Of a DNA stretch of 64,000 nucleotides, positions 1-7,947 are shown piece after piece. The DNA lies in the NCBI GenBank assembly GCA_965248765.1, contig CBDFKF010000004.1:744001-808000 (forward strand), written 5' to 3'. The position numbers and the translations under genes are program-made. The notes below the pieces were generated by a model, which saw only the letters and a list, made by a program, of their open reading frames with translations, was not told where the DNA came from and did no database searches. The number at the start of each line of letters is the position of its first letter. The first letter of the stretch is position 1. The stretch comes from CBDFKF01 sp965248765 (lineage in GTDB: Bacteria > Pseudomonadota > Alphaproteobacteria > VGEJ01).

Positions 1-486
1 CGGCATGTGCTGGCTTGGCGTCTGTCGAACACCCTGGATGCGGGCTTCTGCACAGACGCGCTCGACGAGGCGCTGGCCCGCCATGGCACGCCGGAGATCT
101 TCAATACCGACCAGGGCAGCCAGTTCACCGGCTTCGCCTTCGCCGGGCGCTTGCGGGAGGCCGGCATCCGGATCTCGATGGACGGCAGGGGCCGGTGCCT
201 GGACAACATCTTCATTGAGCGGCTGTGGCGCTCGCTCAAATACGAGGCCGTCTATCTGCGCGAGCTCGCCGACGGCTTCGAGGCCCGGCGCGTCATCGGC
301 GAGTGGATCGACTTCTACAACACCGAGAGGCCGCACTCGGCGCTCGGGGGGAAAACGCCGGCCGAGGCCTACCGCGGCGCCCCGCCTGTGGATATGATGG
401 ACAAGCCGCTACGCGCCTTGCCCACATCCCCACAGGCGCAACAACAACGGCAAGGAGATCGATTCAAAGGGATTCTGGCGGCATGA
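1..486 (+). CDS. IS3-family transposase OrfB, C-terminal part (5' truncated by window)
   Basis: The frame is open from base 1 (RHVLAWRL...) to a TGA at 484-486, so the start lies upstream of the window. The visible part is the second half of an rve integrase core. NTDQGSQFT contains the second catalytic Asp of the DDE triad, and DNIFIERLWRSLKYE contains the catalytic Glu in its usual spacing. The tail FYNTERPHSALGGKTPAEAY is the typical IS3 C-terminal signature. The protein would cut and join IS ends as part of an OrfAB fusion made by frameshifting in complete elements. The first Asp and the OrfA part cannot be seen, so intactness is unknown. Confidence 0.9.
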   Translation, partial: RHVLAWRLSNTLDAGFCTDALDEALARHGTPEIFNTDQGSQFTGFAFAGRLREAGIRISMDGRGRCLDNIFIERLWRSLKYEAVYLRELADGFEARRVIGEWIDFYNTERPHSALGGKTPAEAYRGAPPVDMMDKPLRALPTSPQAQQQRQGDRFKGILAA

Positions 487-548
487 ACGACAACTGGAAT
501 ACACCTTAATCAAGCCGCCAAGCTGTCCGACAAACCGAGGCCACCTCA
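1..548 (+). mobile_element. 3' part of an IS3-family insertion sequence, cut by the window edge
   Basis: The segment carries the C-terminal half of an IS3-type OrfB transposase followed by about 60 bases of non-coding DNA ending in GAGGCCACCTCA. IS3 elements typically end in CA, and this end resembles the GC-rich inverted repeat of that family. The left end lies outside the window, so the inverted repeat cannot be confirmed. The right boundary near 548 is an inference; the transposase is directly seen. Confidence 0.5.
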
Positions 549-693
549 ACTCACCTCCGCTTGACCGATAGCGAGCGTGCCGGCGGCTCGCCGTGGGCCC
601 CGTTTGACTCCAAGCGGGCGTTCTGGTCGATCACGACCGGCCAGCTCGGCGGCCGCCGAGCGAGGGCCGCCCTACGCTCAACAGGAGACCTAA
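549..693. other. Short region between the two insertion sequences
   Basis: The plus strand can be read as a short peptide (LTDSERAGGSPWAPFDSKRA...) that runs into the left end of the second IS, without an RBS or recognisable homology. It may be a fragment of a host or IS gene disrupted by insertion; nothing firmer can be said. Confidence 0.3.
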
Positions 694-710
694 CAGCCCG
701 TTGATTAAGT
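690..710 (+). repeat. Left target duplication (CTAA) and left terminal inverted repeat of the IS
   Basis: CTAA at 690-693 precedes CAGCCCGTTGATTAAGT at 694-710. The 17-mer is the exact reverse complement of 2120-2136. Confidence 0.85.
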
Positions 711-2136
711 CGGCGGCGTCTGATTCTCTGGTTTCCTGATTCGCAGGGGGATTCGCCGATGGCGATGGGACGGCAGAAGGATGGTCAGGGGGGCCTGATG
801 GTGAGCTGGTCGGAGATGCCGCGCTCTCCGGGTCATGTGTTTTATGACCGCTTGCAGTCGGTGCTGATCGAGGGCGGCTTCGACGCCTTTGCCGAGGCGA
901 GCTGCCGGCCTTATTACGCGGCCCGGATGGGCGCGCCCTCGGTGCCGCCCGGGCGCTATTTCCGGATGCACCTGGTGGGCTACTTCGAGGGCATCGACAG
1001 CGAGCGCGGTCTGGAGTGGCGCTGCTCGGACTCGCTTTCGCTGCGGGCGTTCCTGCGACTGGGGAGCCGTGATCGGGTACCGGACCATTCCTGGCTGTCA
1101 CGGAGCCGCACGCGCCTGCCCCATGAAGTCCACGCGGCGGTCTTCGACTGGGTTCTGGTGCTGATCGCCGAGGCGGGGCTGATCAAGGCGAGCGCATCGG
1201 CGTCGATGCCTCGACCATGGAGGCCAACGCGGCGCTGCGGAACATCGTGCGGCGCGACAACGGCGAAGGCTACCGGGAGATGCTGGAGCGCCTGGCCCGG
1301 GAAAGCGGGGTCGAGACACCCACGGCCGAGGACCTGGCGCGTCTGGAGCGGAAGCGCAAGGGCAAGAAGCTTTCCAACACGGATTGGGTTTCGAAGAGCG
1401 ACCCCGAGGCCAAGATCGCCAAGATGAAGGACGGCACGACGCATCTGGCCTACAAGCCCGAGCACGCGGTGGATCTGGACACCGGCGCGGTGGTGGCGGC
1501 CGAGCTGCACCCGGCCGATGAGGGCGACACCACGACGCTTTCCAAGACCCTGGCGAAGGCCGAGGCAAACCTCGAGGCGGTGGATGCGGCACCGACGTCG
1601 GAGAACCCGGCCGAATGCGTCGCCGACAAAGGTTATCACTCACGGGCGGTCTTGAGAGCTCTGAACGACAGTCCCTGGAAGACCCGGATCGCGGCGCCCA
1701 AGCAGACCGGCTTTTCGCGCTGGCACGGTGATGAGGCGGCGCGGCGCGCGGTCACCAACAACCGTGCGCGGCTCAAGTCCGGGGTCGCCCGCGAGGCCTT
1801 CAAGCTGCGCGCCGAGATCGTCGAGCGCTGCTTTGCCCACAACCTCGATCGTGGCGGCATGCGACGAACCTGGCTGCGCGGACGAGAGAATGTGCACAAG
1901 CGATACCTGCTCCACGTCGCCGGCCACAATCTATCGTTACTGATGCGCCAGCTCATCGGCGCCGGCACCCCGCGGGAGGCCGTGGCGGGCGGATATGGCG
2001 GTATTTTCGTTCTGCTCACGCCCACCGGGGCCATGCTGGTGGCACGGGGGGTCTCGCAAAGTGGCCAGACGGCTTTCGCCGCCGCATTCCTCATCTGGGA
2101 GTGAGAGCCGGAAAAAGCCACTTAATCAACGGGCTG
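694..2136 (+). mobile_element. Complete insertion sequence, IS4/IS5 superfamily, about 1.44 kb
   Basis: Perfect 17-bp terminal inverted repeats (694-710 and 2120-2136) enclose one transposase gene, and the 4-bp sequence CTAA is repeated directly outside each end (690-693 and 2137-2140). A CTAR target is characteristic of the IS5 group. The perfect ends and target duplication indicate a recent insertion. The transposase reading frame carries a one-base deletion, so this copy may not transpose by itself. It sits 92 bp downstream of the stop codon of the convergent hydroxylase gene and does not interrupt it. Confidence 0.85.
759..2104 (+). pseudogene. DDE transposase of the IS, frameshifted near 1188
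   Basis: Two overlapping frames make up one protein. The first (from ATG 759) gives HVFYDRL...VPDHSWLSRSRTRLPHEVHAAVFDWVLVLIAEAGLIK. The second, shifted by one base, continues GERIGVDASTMEANAALR... to a TGA at 2104. Restoring one G in the AAGGCGAG run near 1185-1188 fuses them exactly into GLIKGERIGVDAST, where VDAST holds the first catalytic Asp. Downstream, VADKGYHS has the second-Asp region of IS4/IS5-type enzymes and RGRENVHKRYLLHVAGHNLSLLMR is the usual C-terminal block. No classical A-rich slippery site is visible, so a mutation or sequencing error is likelier than programmed frameshifting. Confidence 0.8.
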
Positions 2137-2140
2137 CTAA
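2120..2140 (+). repeat. Right terminal inverted repeat of the IS and right target duplication (CTAA)
   Basis: ACTTAATCAACGGGCTG at 2120-2136 is the exact reverse complement of the left end. CTAA at 2137-2140 repeats the bases at 690-693. Confidence 0.85.
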
Positions 2141-2210
2141 GGGCTCGCGAACACCACGTTCTGCCCGAAAGCAGTCGCAACACGGGGAGGTCTGCCGATC
2201 CCTCTGGCTT

Positions 2211-2232
2211 CTGACCCCTGATCAGGGGTCAG
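2211..2232. repeat. Perfect 22-bp palindrome at the 3' end of the hydroxylase gene
   Basis: The two 11-base halves, CTGACCCCTGA and TCAGGGGTCAG, are exact reverse complements. The palindrome overlaps the TGA stop of the minus-strand hydroxylase gene (2229-2231). No T-run follows on either strand, so a simple intrinsic terminator is not supported. It could be a protein binding site, a loop-free hairpin or an insertion hotspot near the adjacent IS. Confidence 0.6.
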
Positions 2233-3218
2233 GTCCGTTTCTTGCGCCACCTCTCCTTCATGCGCGCGTGCGCTTCTGGGGAACCGTCGTGGAAGGTGCC
2301 GAACCAGCGGTCAAACGGCACCATGGGAGCCGCATAGTTGCACTCAAAGTAACGGTGGTGCAGGTAGTGGAAGAAATCGCCTGGAAGCGTGGCCTTTCCC
2401 TTCACGACGAGCTGATCGAACCCGGCGTGGTTGGGGCCGGGCATCAGGGCCGCGAACTGCAGGAGGAACAACGTGTGGATCGGATGCGAAGGCACGATCC
2501 AGAAGACCAGAACGGTGGTGAAGTAGTAGATGTGCTCTACCGGGTGCATCGCCAAGCCCGACCACGGACCGACGTTGACGTTCTTGTGGTGCAAGTAGTG
2601 GCCGCGCCGGTAAAGCGGCCCCCAATGGTTCATGCGGTGCGTTAAATAGTTGTAGACGGTGTGCCACATCAAGAGAGAGCACAGCAACAAGGCGAAGTAG
2701 ACAGGCTGTGTTTCCCAGTCCACGTAACCGATTGAGCCATTGGCGTAGGCCCACATCATCAGTGCTTCGTAGGCCGTCCACACGGTGCAACCGCTGGCGA
2801 TGGCCCAAAACATGTTGTCTCGCAGCTGATTGCCCCACAGGAACGTCGGATTCTTCTCGCTCAGCCATTCGGGGTTGAACTTGTACTTCGATCCCTGGCC
2901 TTTGAACTTGTAGAGCCAGAGATGCCACCCCCCTGTAAACAGCACCAACAGCGCGAGGTTGCGAAGGTATATCTGGGCGATCCAGTCGAGGCGGGACTCC
3001 GCCATCCGCGAGAGCTCGGGTTGCGTCGTGTGCCACGTGGCGATCGCGACCAAGCAGAAAAACGCGTTCCACGGCCACAGATACCCAGGATAGCCGACGA
3101 ACCATCGCAGTGCCGCGAGCGGGCGCGGCGGCCACGCCCAGAGCGGCTCCGTCGTCGGCCGCTCGGCCGGTTGCCACTCCCCGCGGGAATCTCGAGTACC
3201 GGCAACGGCTTCAGACAT
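2229..3218 (-). CDS. Sterol desaturase / fatty acid hydroxylase family membrane protein
   Basis: This 329-residue protein belongs to the non-haem di-iron membrane hydroxylases (FA_hydroxylase). Four histidine clusters are in place: HRMNH at about 194-198, HYLHH at 207-211, HPVEH at 225-229 and HYLHH at 284-288 followed by RYFECNYA. Together they should bind two irons on the cytoplasmic face. Hydrophobic segments near residues 37-60, 85-105, 130-155 and 170-190, plus a pair near 230-260, fit the usual helical-hairpin topology. The final HHRYFECNYAAPMVPFDRWFGTFHDG block is characteristic. The substrate (sterol, hopanoid, fatty acid or carotenoid) cannot be told. It is transcribed away from a gene remnant and ends at the palindrome. 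Confidence 0.9.
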   Translation of the reverse strand: MSEAVAGTRDSRGEWQPAERPTTEPLWAWPPRPLAALRWFVGYPGYLWPWNAFFCLVAIATWHTTQPELSRMAESRLDWIAQIYLRNLALLVLFTGGWHLWLYKFKGQGSKYKFNPEWLSEKNPTFLWGNQLRDNMFWAIASGCTVWTAYEALMMWAYANGSIGYVDWETQPVYFALLLCSLLMWHTVYNYLTHRMNHWGPLYRRGHYLHHKNVNVGPWSGLAMHPVEHIYYFTTVLVFWIVPSHPIHTLFLLQFAALMPGPNHAGFDQLVVKGKATLPGDFFHYLHHRYFECNYAAPMVPFDRWFGTFHDGSPEAHARMKERWRKKRT

Positions 3219-3337
3219 TACGCTCCAACAACATCGTTACCGACGCCAATCCCAGCGTTCCTGGTGTGTCCCTTGATGTCAAGTCAACCCGCGTTCCCGA
3301 CGATGCCTTAGCCGTCTTCAAGGGCCCGAGCGCGCAG

Positions 3338-3417
3338 GCCGCATCGGCATCATCCTCTCTGGCAGCAACATCGATCTTGACCGCTGCCGCGGGACACTCG
3401 CCGCGGGCGCAAGGGCG
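3338..3417 (+). pseudogene. Possible remnant of a threonine/serine dehydratase C-terminus
   Basis: In the 198-bp gap between two minus-strand divergently placed genes, the plus strand encodes GRIGIILSGSNIDLDRC. This closely resembles the C-terminal IxLSGGNxDLD motif of PLP-dependent threonine dehydratases and serine racemases. No start codon, upstream catalytic domain or RBS is present. The call rests on a motif of about 13 residues and is tentative. Confidence 0.3.
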
Positions 3418-4425
3418 TCAGGGCAGGACGACATTCACGGGCCGGGCGGTCGCTACCGATTCGAACAGCGCATCGAGCACCCGTATGGCCTGCAGGGCCT
3501 CGTCATAGGTCTGGACGAACGGCGCGCCCGAGAGCACGGCGTCCGCGAAGTGAAGGATCTCGTCCCGCAGATCGCCGACGATCCTGCCGTGGACCTGCGG
3601 CCAAAGATGGACGTCGGGCTGGACATAGGTCTGATCGGAGATGACGTGGAGACCCTGATCCCGTCCGTCGAGGATGGCGCTGTTCCTGGTCCCCACGACT
3701 TCGAACCCGGCGTAGTCACGGGGAGGTAGCGCCGTCGGCCACGCCCAACTGTAGTCGAGGACACCAATGGCCCCGTTTTCGAAATTGAGCACGGCGTAGA
3801 GAGCGTCTTCGTTGCCGTTCCTCAACTTCTCGACCTTCTGGGCGTAGACCCGAGTGATACGTGTCCGGCCCACCCACTGCATCATGTCGATATCGTGCAC
3901 ACCCAGGTAGTAGAGAATGGATGAATCGGCTCCCAGCCGCTGGGCGAGCGCACGGCTGGTGTTGCGCTTGGCACGAAGGTGGATCGGCTCGCCAAGCCTG
4001 TCGGCATCGGCCGCGCCATGGAGCTGCGCGTAGCGGGGATCGAAACGAAGGATGTGCCCGACCATGAGGCGGGTGCCGGCGGTCTCGACTGCGCGGGCTA
4101 TTTCCTCCGCCGCCCCTGCGTCATGGGCCATCGGCTTTTCGAGGAGGATCGCCTTGCCGGCTTGGGCCGCCGCCCGCGCCGGTTCGAGGTGGAGGCGATC
4201 GGGCGTGCAAATGCTGACCGCGTCGATATCCCCTCTCGACAACAGCTCGCCGTAATCCGTAGTGAACTCGGCGCCGAGCCGCTCCGCAATCAGCGCGCCG
4301 CGGATCCCGTCGATATCCGCCACCGCGACCAGCTCGACGATCGATAGCTCGTGGTGGACGCGGGCATGCAGCTCGCCCATGAACCCGAGCCCGATCACGC
4401 CGACCCGTAGTTTCTGATCCGCCAT
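3418..4425 (-). CDS. Gfo/Idh/MocA family NAD(P)-dependent oxidoreductase
   Basis: The 335-residue protein has an N-terminal Rossmann fold with GVIGLGFMGELHA as dinucleotide loop, and the family motif EKPMAHD near residue 94, whose Lys is part of the usual catalytic set. The C-terminal part carries the alpha/beta domain seen in myo-inositol and sugar dehydrogenases (GVHDIDMMQW, near residue 175, contains the conserved His-Asp pair). The ATG at 4425 is chosen because GGAAGAAG lies just upstream and the glycine loop follows at once; a GTG at 4446 is possible but lacks a site. Substrates in this family are polyols, sugars or related hydroxy compounds. The next gene upstream is 219 bp away, so co-transcription is uncertain. 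Confidence 0.85.
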   Translation of the reverse strand: MADQKLRVGVIGLGFMGELHARVHHELSIVELVAVADIDGIRGALIAERLGAEFTTDYGELLSRGDIDAVSICTPDRLHLEPARAAAQAGKAILLEKPMAHDAGAAEEIARAVETAGTRLMVGHILRFDPRYAQLHGAADADRLGEPIHLRAKRNTSRALAQRLGADSSILYYLGVHDIDMMQWVGRTRITRVYAQKVEKLRNGNEDALYAVLNFENGAIGVLDYSWAWPTALPPRDYAGFEVVGTRNSAILDGRDQGLHVISDQTYVQPDVHLWPQVHGRIVGDLRDEILHFADAVLSGAPFVQTYDEALQAIRVLDALFESVATARPVNVVLP

Positions 4426-4446
4426 GGTTCTTCTTCCGTCTTGCAC

Positions 4447-4644
4447 CGTTCGCGCCGAGGATCAGCGCTGGCGCCTCGTTGTCGAGCGCGCAAACCAGGT
4501 CGAGCGACCCGTCTACCCCGGTGTCAGCCGGCGGCAGCCGATTGGGACCTGTTGCGGCTCGGCGCGGACAGTTCCTTGCCCGCGGGCGAACCGCTCGATC
4601 GTCACGGGCGCGTCCTCGATTCGCCCGACCTCAAAGGGCGACGC
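4447..4644. other. Intergenic region without recognisable gene
   Basis: This 198-bp stretch lies between the unknown 313-aa gene and the MocA-type oxidoreductase gene on the minus strand. No conserved protein, RNA gene or terminator is visible in it. It probably holds the promoter or leader of the oxidoreductase gene. Confidence 0.4.
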
Positions 4645-5586
4645 TCAGCGATAGCTCATCTGCAACGTGGCATTGCCGCTGAGGTGGACGATGCGGCCGT
4701 TTTCGAGCGGACATAGCGGCTCGAACATGCTGTGGCCGACCGCCTTGCCGTCCAGGTAGACGGTGCTGGCGATGTAGATGACCGCGCCGAGCTCACCGCG
4801 CTCGCCGATCGCCGGATCGGTCGTGGTGATGCGTTGGGCGATCCCTGCGCCGTCACAGTGGACGGCATTTTCGCTGCCCATCTCGACCGAGATCCCGGCG
4901 TTGATAGTCACCCAGCCTGCCGGTCGCGGTGCGCCGACCATGGTCTCCAGCGCAATAGCAGCCGCGACCTCGGCAACGGTCGGGTATGGGCGGATGGCGT
5001 TGTGGAGGACGGCCACCACGGCACCGCTTTCCTCGTCACGGCGTAGCGCGGTGCCAACGTCGGGGCGGCGCTTCACACGCTCGGTGTTACAAAAATGCGC
5101 GCCGCCATTCATATCGATGGCGATCAGGCCACAATCCGCCTCCGGGCTCGCGCCGACCACGCGCTCGGTCGCGTCAATGGCCGTCGCACCGCCGATCAGC
5201 AACGCCAGCGCCGCGACATTCATCTCCTTGCCGTCGGTGCCGATCGAGGGCGGGATGCGATGACCGGTCACCAGACCGCCTTTTGGGTCGGCCGGGACGA
5301 ACTGATCCAGCGGCCCCGGCCGATCGGGGCCGCTCGATATCACAGCAGCGTAGCGCGCCTCGGCGATCGCCGGCGGCGGCTCGATACCGGTGGTCTCGCC
5401 CTCGGTGAACAGGGTTGTCGTGCCTCCGCGCTGGGTCTCGGAGCGCAGCACCTCACCGCCCGCGCCGATCGCCGCGTAGGTGACGAAGCCGCCGATCGAA
5501 CCCGTGCCGATCTTCTCGGCAGCCGCCAGCGCGTCATAAACGGCGCGCCCGGCGTTGGGCCCACTGGCTCCGATGCCAATCGTCAT
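4645..5586 (-). CDS. Conserved hypothetical protein, 313 aa, of unknown function (possibly DUF6963-type)
   Basis: I do not recognise an enzymatic family with certainty. The N-terminus MTIGIGASGPNAGRAVYDAL, followed by GTGSIGGFVTYAAI and a Gly-rich core, recalls proteins listed as DUF6963 and, more loosely, Ntn-type hydrolases, but no catalytic residues can be assigned. There is no signal peptide or membrane segment, so it should be cytoplasmic. NAALALLIGGATAIDATERVVGASPEADCGLIAIDMNGG looks like a compact alpha/beta core. It lies 31 bp downstream of a dimethylformamidase-like gene on the same strand and is probably co-transcribed with it, which suggests a role in the same amide or amine pathway. 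Confidence 0.7.
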   Translation of the reverse strand: MTIGIGASGPNAGRAVYDALAAAEKIGTGSIGGFVTYAAIGAGGEVLRSETQRGGTTTLFTEGETTGIEPPPAIAEARYAAVISSGPDRPGPLDQFVPADPKGGLVTGHRIPPSIGTDGKEMNVAALALLIGGATAIDATERVVGASPEADCGLIAIDMNGGAHFCNTERVKRRPDVGTALRRDEESGAVVAVLHNAIRPYPTVAEVAAAIALETMVGAPRPAGWVTINAGISVEMGSENAVHCDGAGIAQRITTTDPAIGERGELGAVIYIASTVYLDGKAVGHSMFEPLCPLENGRIVHLSGNATLQMSYR

Positions 5587-5617
5587 GGCGTTCTCCCTGT
5601 TGCGTGATGGGCCGAGC

Positions 5618-7882
5618 TTAGATCGGTTTGTCGTTCTCGAAGCGCCGCAGCACGTTGCCTGTAAGGCGCGCGACGTTGTTCTTGTACTTGTTGTGCGCCA
5701 AGCTTCCGCTCCAGCCGATCGAGCCCGTGGTGAACACCGCGCCGCCGTTCGGCGTCTCGTAGAAAACGATGTCGGCGTGGATGCGCTCGTTGTTATCGCC
5801 AGCGACGTTGGGGATCATGATGTCGGCCTCCTCGGTGACCAGGAGGTAGGTCTGTGTGTGGTCGACCGACGAGGCGACCACAAGCGCGTGCGGCGGGGTC
5901 CCGAGCTTGGTATCCGCACAGTCGATCTCGATACTGGCCGCGCCGCCGCCTTCGAGGCCGAAATTGCCGATCAGCTCGTCTGCGCCGATGCCCTCGAACA
6001 TGAAGCGGGCACGGGGGTTCTTGCTGTCGGGCGTCTGCACGTAGTGGGAACCGATATCGAAGCCCTCTGAGATGAAGCCGACGCCGGCGATCCGCTGCGG
6101 TGCCTTACCCTGGTTGCGCCACAGCCCGCCGTGGTGGCCATCGAAGCTGTGGAAGATCTCGCCGGGCTCGGCAGCCCAAGCGCGGATCGCCGGACCGCCG
6201 CGACGCACCTCAATCACCCCGGGCAGCGTCTCGTGATAGGCGATGCGCCAGTAGAAGCCGTTGCCGCCGAGGTACATCAGCCGGCCGCCGCGGTCGGTGA
6301 AGGCGCGCGCAGCCTCCCACATATTGGTCGAGTAATACTCGGGATGGGAACAGGTGATGACGGCGTTGTAGTGCTGCAGAAGCTCGACGCCCTCGTAGTG
6401 GAGATCCTCATCGGTGATGATGTCGTACTTGAAACCTTCGGTCTCGAGCCAGTCGATCAGCCGGGTGTCAGCATTGAACTCGCGCAGGCTCGAACCGTGG
6501 CCACCCCAGGCGCTGCTGGCGCCAGGCTTCATGTTGATGAGCGGGCGCAAACGCGAAGAGTAACAGATCCCGCTCTTGTCCGAGTGGACATCGTAGAGCG
6601 AGGCCGACCACTCTGGGTGCTCAGCCATCAGGAAATTGTCCCGGTGCATGATCATGAGGCGGCCGATCAGCAGCTCCGCCTGGCTAAAGGTCAACGCGTT
6701 GATATTGGCGTACGCCATGTAGCAGGCGGTCGACATCAGCACCGCGATCTTGGCGGTCGCCTTGCCACGGGGCGGCCTGACAAAAAAGGCGACGCGGTCG
6801 ACGAGATCGCCGGCGGTGAGCCGCGCGGCATAGAGCCCGCTTCGCATCCCCTTGGGAATCGTTAGCGAGAAATCGGACTCCCAACCGGCATCGTAGAGAT
6901 CGTCATCGTGAAAGTGGATCGCGCCGTATTGCTCGGGCACCGTGCGCCAGCACATCTCGCGACCGGTCCAGTTGTGACCGGTCATCGCGCGCGTGGGCAG
7001 GTTCACCGTCTCGCCATGGATCGCGTTGACCGAGGTATCGACAATCTGCGTGCCGGGCGTGTCCTCGGAGAAATCCCAGGCCGCCACTGTCGTGGTGCGG
7101 AGGTTCGTGGGCACGGTGCGCTGCTTCAGCGCCTCCATCTCGCTACGGCTGAGCGCGCGCGAGGAAAGCCTCGGGCTGTCGATCTTGCCATTGAAGAAGC
7201 CGCCAGCAATCGCGCGCGCTTTCAACTGGCGCTCGTGCCAGGCGGCGATCATCAACGGCGCCTTGGCACCGCCGATCCTCGCCAGCGTCGATTTCTTGCG
7301 GGCGACGGCGGGGGTCTCCACCTTCGCGTACTCGATCAGGGGCTCCTGGTAGACGCACACCTGCTTGGTCTTGGCATCGTAGCTCGCGGCAACGAAGTAC
7401 CAGTGGCGGGCCAGCAGCGGCTTGCCGGCGCTGATCATCTCTGCCTTGCCCTTGCCATCGCCGATGCCAAGCGCCATCGAGCCTTTGTCATCGATCAACA
7501 GGCCGTAACCGCCGCGTTCCGACATTGACCACTTGGTGATAACGCCCTGCATGCCCTTTTTCGGCAGGGTCGGCCAGATCATCGCCTGTAAGGTGAAACT
7601 CTCGAGCCCATCGACGAGCGCACTGCGATCGAGCTGGACGTAGGATCCGGGGTAGGTGGCCTGTTTGCGGGCGCGGAAGGTCTTTCCGCTGAGCCCGGTT
7701 CGGACGACCTTCTCCTTGAAGCCAGGGCCCGCGGGGTTGGGATCGCCGCAAATCGTGCGCACGACGTCGGCCTTGTACCGACGGGCGCCCTCTGCGCTGA
7801 CCATGAAACGGATGGTATCGCCAGGCGCGACGCTGATCTGATCGCTGTAGCCGACGATGTAGCGCGAATCAGGAAGCGTCAT
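5618..7882 (-). CDS. N,N-dimethylformamidase large-subunit-like amidohydrolase, copy 1
   Basis: At 754 residues it matches the length of the large subunit of bacterial N,N-dimethylformamidase (about 760). The N-terminal half contains a LamG/concanavalin-like beta-sandwich (about residues 90-300: SFTLQAMIWP..., RHWYFVAASYD, AWDFSEDTPGTQIVDTS). The C-terminal half is the DMFase beta C-terminal domain with HSDKSGICYSSRLRPL, ITDEDLH, TCSHPEYYS and LGGNGFYWR. In Paracoccus DMFase the iron is held by two Tyr and one Glu (399, 440, 521). By local motif the counterparts here are Tyr388 (ACYMAYAN), Tyr430 (SLYDVHSD) and Glu515 (SHPEYY). It should hydrolyse a small N-substituted amide in the cytoplasm. 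The true enzyme needs a small subunit of about 130 aa, which is not seen nearby. Confidence 0.85.
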   Translation of the reverse strand: MTLPDSRYIVGYSDQISVAPGDTIRFMVSAEGARRYKADVVRTICGDPNPAGPGFKEKVVRTGLSGKTFRARKQATYPGSYVQLDRSALVDGLESFTLQAMIWPTLPKKGMQGVITKWSMSERGGYGLLIDDKGSMALGIGDGKGKAEMISAGKPLLARHWYFVAASYDAKTKQVCVYQEPLIEYAKVETPAVARKKSTLARIGGAKAPLMIAAWHERQLKARAIAGGFFNGKIDSPRLSSRALSRSEMEALKQRTVPTNLRTTTVAAWDFSEDTPGTQIVDTSVNAIHGETVNLPTRAMTGHNWTGREMCWRTVPEQYGAIHFHDDDLYDAGWESDFSLTIPKGMRSGLYAARLTAGDLVDRVAFFVRPPRGKATAKIAVLMSTACYMAYANINALTFSQAELLIGRLMIMHRDNFLMAEHPEWSASLYDVHSDKSGICYSSRLRPLINMKPGASSAWGGHGSSLREFNADTRLIDWLETEGFKYDIITDEDLHYEGVELLQHYNAVITCSHPEYYSTNMWEAARAFTDRGGRLMYLGGNGFYWRIAYHETLPGVIEVRRGGPAIRAWAAEPGEIFHSFDGHHGGLWRNQGKAPQRIAGVGFISEGFDIGSHYVQTPDSKNPRARFMFEGIGADELIGNFGLEGGGAASIEIDCADTKLGTPPHALVVASSVDHTQTYLLVTEEADIMIPNVAGDNNERIHADIVFYETPNGGAVFTTGSIGWSGSLAHNKYKNNVARLTGNVLRRFENDKPI

Positions 7883-7947
7883 GGCAGCCGCCCTCCCCTT
7901 GCTCTGCCCGATGCAAGCGCCCGCATATGCGCCGCGCCAACCATAGT

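Noticed and set aside
1185..1190. Programmed ribosomal frameshifting in the IS transposase
   Set aside because: There is no A6G-type or similar slippery heptamer, and a single missing G explains the frame change; it is left as a disrupted gene.
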